From contig JAZKJV010000601.1 in NCBI GenBank assembly GCA_037367405.1, forward strand, positions 682,001-746,000: a stretch of 64,000 bases of DNA, written 5' to 3'. Below are positions 1 to 8,690 of this stretch, piece by piece. A model generated the notes under the pieces. It made no database searches. It saw only the letters and a program-made list of their open reading frames with translations, and was not told the DNA's origin. Origin of the DNA: Ottelia alismoides. Lineage: Eukaryota > Streptophyta > Magnoliopsida > Alismatales > Hydrocharitaceae. Position 1 is the stretch's first letter, and each line of letters begins with the position of its first letter. A program made the position numbers and the translations under genes.

Positions 1-549
1 AGAAGTGAGGCGTAGTGTTCTCGAATGAGAAGTTTTCATAATGGGCAACCTCCTTGTAGTTGTTCAGCGGGTGGAATGTGGCTTCGAAAAGTCCATTAGC
101 TGTCACAACCTCATTGCCTTTGGGTACAACTTGAATCTTGTGGATGTCAACAAGGAGCTTTACAATTGTTGCTTCCTCTAAGTCCTCAACCGTGGAGGGG
201 ATATCGTATGTGAGGAACAACCTGAAATTCTTGACACGATTGTTTAGGATATTGGTGTATCAATCATGAAGCAGAAGCCCAAGAACCGCGAACTAGTAAA
301 GGTTTGTTTCATTAATAATTTTTGTGTCGAAAGAGGGGGACCATCGGTAGAAACAAATAGTGACCTCATCAAGGTAAGTGACAGAAGTATTAAGGAGGTT
401 AATATAAGTTTTTCATCGATCACCTCAACGGCCAGTAGACACTTGGAGATCTTCCAGTAACAGCCGAAGGCATCTTCACCAAACTCATCAATAAACACAT
501 CCTTAGACCAATTAAGGGTAGGGATGTTTCTGGTGAATTCAACGATCAT
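1..549 (-). pseudogene. Decayed coding fragment, family not recognised
   Basis: On the minus strand, two long coding-like stretches in different frames lie end to end. The first starts at an ATG at 549 and opens with MIVEFTRNIPTLNWSKDVF. The second runs off the window edge at position 1 and includes FRLFLTYDIPSTVEDLEEAT and a segment rich in charged and hydrophobic alternation (LLVDIHKIQVVPKGNEVV). Between them the frame shifts once, near 400, and two in-frame stops lie near 255 and 290. No clear intron signals explain the change of frame, so I read it as one intronless gene in decay. Residue composition is that of a globular protein, not low-complexity sequence. I do not recognise the family. 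A host gene remnant, an unusual retroelement protein and an integrated viral sequence are all open. Coding origin is fairly sure; function is unknown. Confidence 0.5.
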
Positions 550-881
550 GCATCAAAGAAGTTTACGAGTTGGTAAGAGGGGCTATGAACATACCTCGAC
601 CTGCCACCTTGGGGCTATGATGGCATCGCCACGTTATACAGGAAATGATCTATGACGTGAATAATTTTATATAACATGTATTTTATTTCATAATAAGAAA
701 CTATATTTTTTTGTCAAAAACTAGGTGAGTAAACTGGTGGTTAATTTGGTTTAACTTGTTCAACTATGTAAACTGAAGCTTGATTTTGCTTGATTTGTTT
801 ATTTATTTGACTGATTTGCATTTTCTAAATAAAAACGATTGGGATGACTTTATTCTACCGGATTTTGGTTTAACCGGCCAG

Positions 882-956
882 TTAGAGAAAGGTCTGTCCC
901 TTAGAGAAAGGTTTAACCGGATTTGCAATTTCTAAATAAATCCACTTAGAGAAAGG
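882..956 (+). repeat. Three copies of TTAGAGAAAGG
   Basis: The 11-mer TTAGAGAAAGG occurs at 882, 901 and 946. The flanking words TTTAACCGG and TTTCTAAATAAA also recur here, so a segment of roughly 100 bases appears to have been partly duplicated. No function is evident. Confidence 0.6.
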
Positions 957-1020
957 CATGTCCCTATAATATCAAAATTAAAATAATTGTGAGGATTATA
1001 GATATCTCCATACAAATGAC

Positions 1021-1027
<7 letters not shown>

Positions 1028-1052
<25 letters not shown>
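1028..1052. repeat. (TA)n microsatellite
   Basis: An uninterrupted AT/TA dinucleotide run of about 25 bases in otherwise AT-rich DNA. Confidence 0.9.
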
Positions 1053-1808
1053 ATTACTTGAATTTTGATGAATAATAAGGACTAATATTGATATTCTAAT
1101 TGTAATCCTATTACATCGTAATATGGGATTAAACAAAATGGGTATTATTCTTCAATATTACTCGAAAAGAAAGTTGGAAAATGAGTGTAATTAACATATA
1201 GCATGCCCTCTACTGCGGCAAATTCTAATTAACATTTTATGAAGGTTTAGACTAACTTCTATTCAAAAGTCATACATGCTTTAATTTATCTTCTCTTCGA
1301 ACGTTATATATACTTTTATTTAACTCCAATATCAAACTCATGTGTTCTTCCAAAAAAAGGCATAAAACCAAATTTGAATAATTTAAGTATTTGAAGGTAT
1401 ATCATTTGGTTTTATATATACTATAGTAAATATTATTCATTACAAAATTTTCTATTAAAAAATTTGATACAATTGTTGATGATTTCTTTGTCATAAAAAA
1501 ATTATATTAATTTTTTATAATTTAGCAATGAAAAGGAGAACATTCTTGAAAAGTCAAGAAATAACTTTCATTATATAAACCATTACCTACATTATAACAA
1601 AGAATATCGCAATCATTGTGATATATTATAATAAAAAATATTATATAGTGAATAATTATAAATTTAAAATTTTCCCACTACCTCTGCTTGTCATTTTTTG
1701 GCTTCACATTAGAAAAGATGTGTCATGGTTATTACATTCTTTATTTGTTCGTTAAGTAAACTTCCTCGTCAATTTAGGAATATGGCATACGAATGATAAT
1801 ATTTCTAA

Positions 1809-2194
1809 GAGAATAATGGGGCTGCCCCTTGCGGGCAGCCAAGAATGGCTGCCCCCGCGTCGTTTCGGCGTGTTTTTTTTTTTGAAAAATCTTGCCGTGT
1901 AAATTCATCCCTATATCCCTCCTAGATGTCATTCGAATTTCGTCAGAAACAGAGGCTCCTACGGCCTCCATCGAGATAGTGTCGATTTAAAAAATTCTGT
2001 TACCGTTAAAAAATGTCTGTCTCGATGGAGGCCGTAGGAGCCTCTGTTTCTGACGAAATTCGAATGACATATAGGAGGGATATAGGGATGAATATACATG
2101 GCGATATTTTTCAAAATAAAAAAATAAAAAACGCGCCGAAACGGCGCGGGGGCAGCCATCTTGGCTGCCCGCAAGGGGCAGCCCCATTAATCTC
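1809..2194. mobile_element. Mutator-type foldback MITE with 9-bp target-site duplication
   Basis: The element is one almost perfect hairpin: arms of about 167 and 174 bases (1809-1975 and 2021-2194) around a 45-base loop. The ends read GAGAATAATGGGGCTGCCCC on the left and, reverse-complemented, GAGATTAATGGGGCTGCCCC on the right. Immediately outside both ends is the same 9-mer, TATTTCTAA, at 1800-1808 and 2195-2203. A 9-bp target duplication with long inverted ends is characteristic of Mutator-like elements, so I class it as a non-autonomous MULE MITE. Each terminus carries a smaller perfect stem (GGCTGCCC facing GGGCAGCC). The arms are GC-rich, unlike their surroundings. It has no coding capacity; short frames within it are reverse images of each other. 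The near-identity of the arms and the intact duplication suggest a fairly recent insertion. Confidence 0.88.
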
Positions 2195-2207
2195 TATTTC
2201 TAAATAG

Positions 2208-2653
2208 GAGTACAACAAAATTCAACTATAAGGATATTTTTTCAAAATTCATCACTAAATTAACTATGGTTTAATATACAATGACAAATTTATTCATTGC
2301 AAAATTATATTTTATATTTGAATTTTATGACTAATAGCATACCGCTATATAATTACCGAGGGTTCATATAGCGATGCTTATCTCTTGTTATTTTTTAAAA
2401 TTTTAATTGCTAATCATCATTTAATTTTGAACATAAAGTAACAACAATTAGCTAAAATTTTGAAAATAAAATAAAATAGTAAGTGTCGCTATATGTATCA
2501 TCGCTAACGATATAGCAACATATAGATATTCGTCGCTAATTGTAAACACGAAAAATAATTCGCAAAGAATAATATCATTGTTATGTATTTAACGACTGTT
2601 TTTAATGACGGATTTTGGGAAAAGTATTATTGTAACTCAATTTTAACGTAGTG
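2208..2653. mobile_element. Degenerate CACTA-type foldback MITE
   Basis: The left end (TACAACAAAATTC) and the reverse complement of the right end (CACTACGTTAAAATTG) match, and the inverted match continues with mismatches through the whole 446 bases. The right end ends in GTAGTG, as CACTA elements do; the left has decayed to GAGTA. Inside, the subterminal words TAGCGA, TCGCTA and CGCTATAT recur in both orientations, as expected for the short subterminal repeats of CACTA/En-Spm elements. The flanking trinucleotides are TAG and TAA, one mismatch from a 3-bp target duplication. It starts only four bases beyond the target duplication of the preceding MITE. No transposase frame is present, so it would be non-autonomous. 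Confidence 0.65.
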
Positions 2654-3752
2654 TAATAAGCTATAAAAAAGTGACATGTCATGTATTATCTTTCAAAATA
2701 TTAATATTTAAATAATTTCTGTATACACAGAATAGTATCTAATACAAGGAAGATAAAATTCCAAGATTCGTGATAGAGGTTTTTGATGCTTCCACATCTC
2801 CTATCCGTGGCTCCAAATTTAATTGCAATAAGTATATACTCAATACGAACGAGATAAAACTTTGCCTTAACTTTCATATCCCTTTAAGCCGACCATTTGG
2901 AGAGCAGATCCTCTTCCCATCGAATGCTGTAATGTCGGAACACGCCCGAGCCAGTTCACACGAAATTGGAGTTTTAGTGGATTCTTATTCTGTGATCGAG
3001 CGACTCACGCCTCTACTACAGAGTCTGTTGCGGATCCTGCAACAGAGTATCTGTTCCCTCGCATGAGATGCTGTCATTTTTCACGTGAGATATGGAATCT
3101 TTTACTGGTTTTATTTATCTCAAGTTTTTCAATGGTGTATATTATATGTATAAATTTTCTGAAGAGTCAGCCTGATATACATAATTCGTTTGTGCTTCAT
3201 GCACAGTCTGGTCCACCTTTTCCCCTCCGGTTGATATGCATTAAATCTTAACCAAGAACCATCATACACACCTCTGTCGTACCATACACCAACAAGACGG
3301 GGATTTTGATGCTTGGTTAGAGAGCTTGAAGGTGGGAGGGGGCATCAGTGCGAATTTTTTTATTAACAGTTCTAACCAATGATCGCTATCCAAGGAGTAG
3401 CCCAATTACAAGTGAACCTTATAAATCCGTACATCTTCATGCTTGCGTGATTCATCTTATTTGTGGAAACTTCCACGATTTGCAACATCTTAAATGTTAA
3501 TCATGCCAAAGTGTATGCATTACCTGTAGAAGACAAGCATTGGAGAAGTAATATCGGAGAGGTTATAATTAGTGCATGTCAATTTTGATATTTTCGATTA
3601 AACTCGGAGACATATAACTGTTTTCCTGGATAATGACGCAACAAGAGAAGGTGAGGAAGAAAACATTGAATAAATTCGTTGTGGGAGGGAAGGAGAGATC
3701 TTCATGCTGTGCATCCACTCCATGTACGTATCCCTCTCTCGAGCTGCTTCAA
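2654..3752. other. No convincing gene; one short dyad
   Basis: Open frames of 62-98 codons occur (2770-3066 and 3063-3251 on plus, 3633-3860 on plus), but none has recognisable domains, a signal peptide or family features. A perfect 7-bp dyad, CTGTTGC facing GCAACAG around a GGATCCT centre, lies at 3025-3045. Confidence 0.45.
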
Positions 3753-4131
3753 TTAGGCCGAACCACCTACAAAACGGCAGAGATATCCATCAAGATTACA
3801 TTCGACAAATGCAAAACTGAATACACAAAGGAACACGTCTCCGGTTTTCTCATCCCTTGAGAATCCAAAAGGGAGATTAATTAGCTGCTTCTCCTTTCCA
3901 TTAAGAATCAAAGAAATTGTTCATATTCGGGGTAATATATATACCTGCTGCTTTGGCGGATTCCATGCAGGATTCGATGCACCTCTGCGTGCACTCGAGC
4001 TTGCTCATGAAGTTACACTCTTTGAAACATCCGAAGAAGCAGAGATCGTTCTGGGCCAGTGCCGGCATGGCGATGACGGCGATGACGAGGATGCACAACG
4101 CGAGTGCGGCGATGTTCCTCATGGATGCCAT
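3753..4131 (-). CDS. Small secreted cysteine-rich peptide (six-Cys, helical-hairpin-like)
   Basis: The ATG at 4131 opens a short frame with a classic signal peptide: basic start (MASMR), a long hydrophobic core of Ala, Leu, Ile and Val, and a cleavage-type end around residue 27 (PALAQ). The mature part has six cysteines spaced C-x3-C-x3-C-x7-C-x3-C-x3-C, seen in CFFGCFKEC and CTQRCIESC. Such i/i+4 pairs fit two antiparallel helices joined by disulfides, as in plant thionin-like and hairpinin-like peptides; I cannot fix the family. Unspliced, the frame runs to 3901 (76 codons). I prefer a spliced form: a donor CAG|GTATATA after SAKAAG at 3945/3944 and an acceptor TTTTGTAG| at 3767 give a 178-bp intron and a short second exon ending at a TAA at 3753-3755. 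All cysteines lie in exon 1 either way. A likely role is extracellular defence or signalling, by inference only. Confidence 0.7.
3767..3944 (-). other. Candidate intron of the cysteine-rich peptide gene
   Basis: On the minus strand the segment begins GTATATATATTACC after CAG and ends GCCGTTTTGTAG, so it has GT-AG ends and a T-rich acceptor. Splicing keeps phase (phase 1) and replaces a 13-residue polar tail by GSA and a stop. It is a prediction; reading through is also possible. Confidence 0.5.
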
Positions 4132-4236
4132 CGTCTTATGTTATGTAGCCCCCCCTTGGGTCTCCTCCTCACTTGTTGCTATATGTTCGAATATGTATCT
4201 CTCCTTGTTGGGTTTTCTCTATGAGGTTTGCGAAGC

Positions 4237-4244
4237 TCTTATAT
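4237..4244 (-). promoter_or_regulatory. TATA box of the cysteine-rich peptide gene
   Basis: The minus strand reads CATATAAG, about 105 bases upstream of the ATG at 4131. This leaves room for a short pyrimidine-rich leader. It supports 4131 as the true start. Confidence 0.5.
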
Positions 4245-4279
4245 GGCTTTTCGGGCGTGCTATTTTTGAAGGTTGTTAG

Positions 4280-5335
4280 GATTAAGAGGAGTTGATGTTT
4301 TTAGTTTTAGTGATTGTTACGGGATGGTAGGAGGGGATTGAACAGCGATCTACCAGGTTCAGCATCTTCAACGGAAATCCTTTGACTTTTCTTTAGGTTG
4401 AAATTCCGAGTTCTTAAGCAGATACACCATTTTAAATAATAAGCAAATATGGTCCAGGTGGCGTTACTATACATCTAGTTTTCCTGCTTACAATTTCAGC
4501 CATAACAACCATCTAGTTCTTAAGCAGACAACGTTCGATTAATGACGTGTCCAATTAATGATGCGTTCTTAAGAGCTAAGTTTTGAGACTTAAACAACAT
4601 CTATGTTCAACTGGACATTAGTCAAGTTCGGCTTTAAAGTTCACCTCAGATGTACTTGCTCATGAAGCAGATTACATAATATTGAGGCTAACGGTGCTAT
4701 TAGTGAAGGGTATTATCCCTTCCCACTTAAAGGTATGAATGACTAGTCAATCAACTTCCTTAGCTACTCAACCTCAAGGAGTTGGAAGCTGATTGTCTGT
4801 TGTGAGTTATATATTATGCTGAGATGCACGTCAGGTGGCAACATATGATCTCGGGCTTGGAATACACTACCACCCAATCCTTCCTCACTCGACACTTTTC
4901 TCCCCAAATCCTCCATGTTCTCAATCCCATGACATGCATCTCCCCTACCGTGCATCCTCCTTGCCACGCCTCCCCCTCCATCAGGCATCAACCTCCCCAC
5001 ACCTCCCACATCTGTTGCGCATCCTCTTCGTCATTAGACTCCATCTACAATATATGCATCTCCTTTTGGGATCACCAAAGGCCCACTTCACTCCCGCCTT
5101 TTCCTTCTTTATCCGCTTCACCATGAGTCGAAGATGTCGCCAGGAGCTCCTCGGAGAAGAGAAGGAGCCCTTCCTCCTACGGTCTTTCCTCCATGAGAAG
5201 CGGGGTCTTCTTCTTCTCAAACCGAAAACCAGATCCAACCATATATGCCTTAGATGAAGCACTTTCATTTCTTCGAGAAGCTTGAGGAAGCTACATAGAC
5301 ATAAGAGAGTAAGAAAGAAGAAGAGATATATATTC
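4280..5335. other. Intergenic DNA, no convincing gene
   Basis: Overlapping open frames on both strands at 4824-5268 are Pro/Ser/His-rich on plus and Arg-rich on minus, which is what a C-rich stretch gives by chance. The word GTTCTTAAG recurs near 4408, 4515 and 4565. No domain or signal peptide is seen. Confidence 0.5.
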
Positions 5336-5365
5336 TCATTGTTGAAGTGGTTCTTCCCCAGTACA

Positions 5366-5640
5366 CATCAGAGAAAGGGATGTTTGTATGCACATGAATA
5401 TTTTTGTATATTGTTGTAAATTCTTGGAAAGATTTAAGATAAGTTTGTATCAGTTGATATTACTTTGTATTGGATGTATTATTGTCTATAGGTGAACGAT
5501 TTTGTATTATAAGATCAAAGTTTGTTTAGATGCACCTTCTTTTGCATATCTGGGTGCAAGTTGGTACGAGTCTTTCTTCTTGTGTATACATGGTAGAGAA
5601 GGGGATGTTTGTATAGAGAATGAATATTTTTGTATATTAG
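5366..5640 (+). repeat. Imperfect direct duplication, offset about 220 bases
   Basis: About 50 bases around GGATGTTTGTAT and GAATATTTTTGTATATT occur at about 5366-5415 and again at about 5588-5640, with few mismatches. The sequence between is AT-rich and non-coding. It lies just outside the copia LTR fragment and could belong to that element's internal region. Confidence 0.6.
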
Positions 5641-5832
5641 AGTAAGTCCTTATATGTATTCATCATGTATTGCATACTTGAGATAAATGTTGTATGAAAC
5701 ATCATTCCCTTGTAATGCACTATTATCAGTAAGTGAATGATAAAGGATATGGAAGAATTCTTAAGCGCATCGAGGAAGCGTAAGAGTCACATCATATACG
5801 ATCGAGAGGTACTAGTCACACTAGTTGCTCGA

Positions 5833-7665
5833 TGCAGCAGAATTTAAAATTTTAAAATGATGAAACCACAAGATCCAAGAACGATTCTCGACGTTTCATC
5901 TAAATTGCATTATAGATTAAAGAATACCTCGTGTAGCGTGGTTGTGACCGAGTCTCTAAGAGAAGAGACCTTTTGTCTCTGATCTGTCAGAGTAGACGCT
6001 TGCGAGCATGAAGATGAATCACATTCTTCTTGCAATCCAAATAGTTGATCCAAGTAAAAGAACTCCTGATCTCATCACACAAGATCGAATGTCTTCTTCG
6101 TGAATGAAGCGGACTAAAGAAGACGTATAACCTAGGGTAGTTGAAGCAATGACACAACGATAATCCAACGATGACGGTGGTCTTCTGTCTAGGATTTGGA
6201 TGGATGACCACCCAAAGAGAGAGAGAGAGAGTAGGCATGAGAATGAAAGAAAGAGAGAGAGCTTCATGTTGCAACTGTTGTTGTAACACGAAGAGCATTG
6301 GATGACTCTTCTTATATAGTACTTTGGGAGTCCATGGATCACAATATATGGACTATACAAAATCATTGGATGATATTGATTTGTGCTTCTTTCAATGGCC
6401 AAGATTTTGTTGTAAAACCACAACAACAATAAATCTAATTTAGATTAAATATATATTGATAAATCAATATAATTTAATCCTAAAATTAAATCAATCAAAT
6501 ATGGAGATAATGTAATCGATATTACATCCTTCCATGGAATAGAGTGGATGGTCACTCTTTCCTAATGGGATTGGGTCGTCATCCACCCTTAAATTATGGA
6601 AGGGTGCAATCTCAAGTAATCTCATGAGATTACATTTTTCCTTGGAAGTCTCCAATATTTTACAACAACACTTGTTGTAAATTAGTCTACAAAAAATAAT
6701 TCATAATTATTTTGTGAATATTGTAATCTTGCCATTGGAAATTTGTGAATCAAATTCACAACCTAAAAAATATGTGATTTACATTTTCAATTAATTATCC
6801 AATGTGAATCCAATTTACTCCAATAATTAATCAACAAATATAAATCATAATAAGCTCTCTCTATACATTGCAAATCATATTTATAATATATTATGAATAA
6901 TTTAGATAGTATTATCCACATTATTTGTATCCATAATAATTAAATCACATTTAATTATATTGGATTATCATTCTCATGCATTCAAATAATATGAATCAAA
7001 TTCATATTTTTAATGATAATTAAATCACAATTAATTCTCCATTTCTCAATGCTTAGATATAATTCAACAATGAAATTATTCTTGAACTCTTTCAAGAATA
7101 ATACGCTTTCTCTGTAGATGTTTGGAGATAAGGACAGGGCGATTGTGCATTCTACGTATAGAGACGTGGATATTGAGATTACATCTCAAATCCAGATCTC
7201 ATGGACCTCTCATAGATTCTTGATTAAATCACGGCCGCAAATCTAATATTCTAATTGCATCTGAATCTCATTCAGATCGATGTCCAATACTTGGACCAAG
7301 ATTAGATTACTTCTCTCCTAAGAGGAGTCAGTAAAATCTCAGACCTATTTCATCATTCCCTCGGAATGGAAGCATCGTAGTTATACAATTGTTTATGATC
7401 ATATCAGCATCAGATATTCCTAATACCTGTATATCCTACATATTGGAAGACCTATGATAAAACCCGTAGATATAGATCAATTTAACACTGTCATCTTTAG
7501 GGTTTCATCGTCAAGTTTCTTAATCTTGGTCACTCGGAGTTTGTATCAAGCATATGCTTTCTAAAAGAGTATTCATACCGATAAATTCTGGTCATGCTTT
7601 CAAAGCACGACAACCATGCGTGGAATTTGATCGGTCCCAATATCTCATGGGTGAGCTGATGAATC
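5833..7665 (-). mobile_element. Truncated Ty1/copia LTR, minus strand
   Basis: Read on the minus strand, this matches most of the LTR seen at 22.9-25.5 kb. Its 3' end is CTGCTGCA at 5833. Next comes the same post-LTR word ACTAGTGTGACTAG that follows the LTR copies at 25.5 and 54.25 kb. The upstream limit is near 7665, where similarity stops inside the LTR, so roughly the first 600 bases are missing. It contains a TATA box, GA microsatellites near 6217-6260, and the dyad TTTACAACAA-CAC-TTGTTGTAAA at 6659-6681 shared by the other LTR copies. Open frames inside (5987-6429 on minus, 7554-7805 on plus) show no protein family and are probably chance. The lost end suggests deletion or an interrupting insertion. 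Confidence 0.75.
6311..6320 (-). promoter_or_regulatory. TATA box of the copia LTR
   Basis: The minus strand reads ACTATATAAG inside the LTR. The equivalent site in the LTRs at 24,986 and 53.77 kb has decayed to TATTTAAG and GATTTAAG, so this copy has the best-preserved promoter core of the three. Confidence 0.5.
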
Positions 7666-8690
7666 GCATTTCATCATCTTTATTCATTTATTTTATCTTA
7701 AAATCCTTTATAAAACACCTATATATAATACTAACTCTATATTCTTACGAATTTGCATCCGTGTGTAAATATTATATATTTGTATATTGTTTTAACCTAA
7801 AATAAATAAAGAAAGAAAGGAAAAATAAAGAAAAGAAAAGAAAATGACTGTATATATGTAATAGATACAGGGTGATCCGAACCCCGAGAGAAAGTCAAGA
7901 CTTGACCTGATCGAGTAAGAATAAAGTAGGGTTAGAAAATTAAAAAAATGTGTTGTAAATACTTCTCACTTATTTTGTATATCTTTATAAAACTAAGACT
8001 ATTTTATTTGTATATAAATTGACTAAAATAAAATAATTTTCAAAATAAAATTTGCAAATATAAATATTTCCTAAATAGTAAAAATGTTTTCCAAATAAAA
8101 TCATGTATATAATAAACGTAACGACATCTGGAAAACGCCATTAAGCAATAATTAAATTATATATTTCGAGTCCATATGAACTAAAGTTGAATCAAACTCA
8201 CTTCCATTGTATTCTAAATTAAATTACCTTTAAAAGGGCTATAGTTTCATAATTTTTGGAGTTATAGTTTGAAAGTCAGTTTTTTGTGTGGTTTGTGCAA
8301 TTTTAGCATTTATTTATACATATTGCATTGGTAAATAATTGTAAATATTTTGTATAAATATTTAAAATTTAAAAAATAGAAGAAAACAAAAAAATTAAAA
8401 TAAATAAAAATAAAAAATAATTTCCTTATTTAACCATGTAAATAATATACTATTTGTATATAGCTTATGTATGTAGTTCAATTTCTTAAATAACCACCAA
8501 AAACATAAAAAATTAAAATTTATTTTTCAATTTAATAAATTGACGAAAATACAAAAATATTAGTTAATTTTTGTAAATAATTGCAATCACTAATTTAGTT
8601 TTTTTCTTTATCTCATTTCAAATTTTTTCTCGTATTTCTTATCTTCATTCAAAATTTTAAAAATTCAAACTCAATTAAGTTTCTATTTAT
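7666..8690. other. Very AT-rich DNA, no gene seen
   Basis: Long A- and T-rich stretches with stops in all frames. A GC-richer interval near 7870-7930 has no open frame of note. Confidence 0.6.

Larger units (their letters stand above)
550..1799. other. AT-rich intergenic DNA, no gene seen
   Basis: Composition is strongly AT-rich with many stops in all frames. The only structures I see are a short repeated motif near 882-956 and a TA microsatellite at 1028-1052. Confidence 0.6.

Noticed and set aside
1774..2207. Overlapping open frames on both strands containing EAVGASVSDEIRMT twice
   Set aside because: They are mirror readings of the two arms of one hairpin MITE, not proteins.
4764..5268. 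Frames of 81-140 codons on both strands
   Set aside because: They overlap antisense in a C-rich stretch, and are Pro/Ser- or Arg-rich with no domain or signal peptide.
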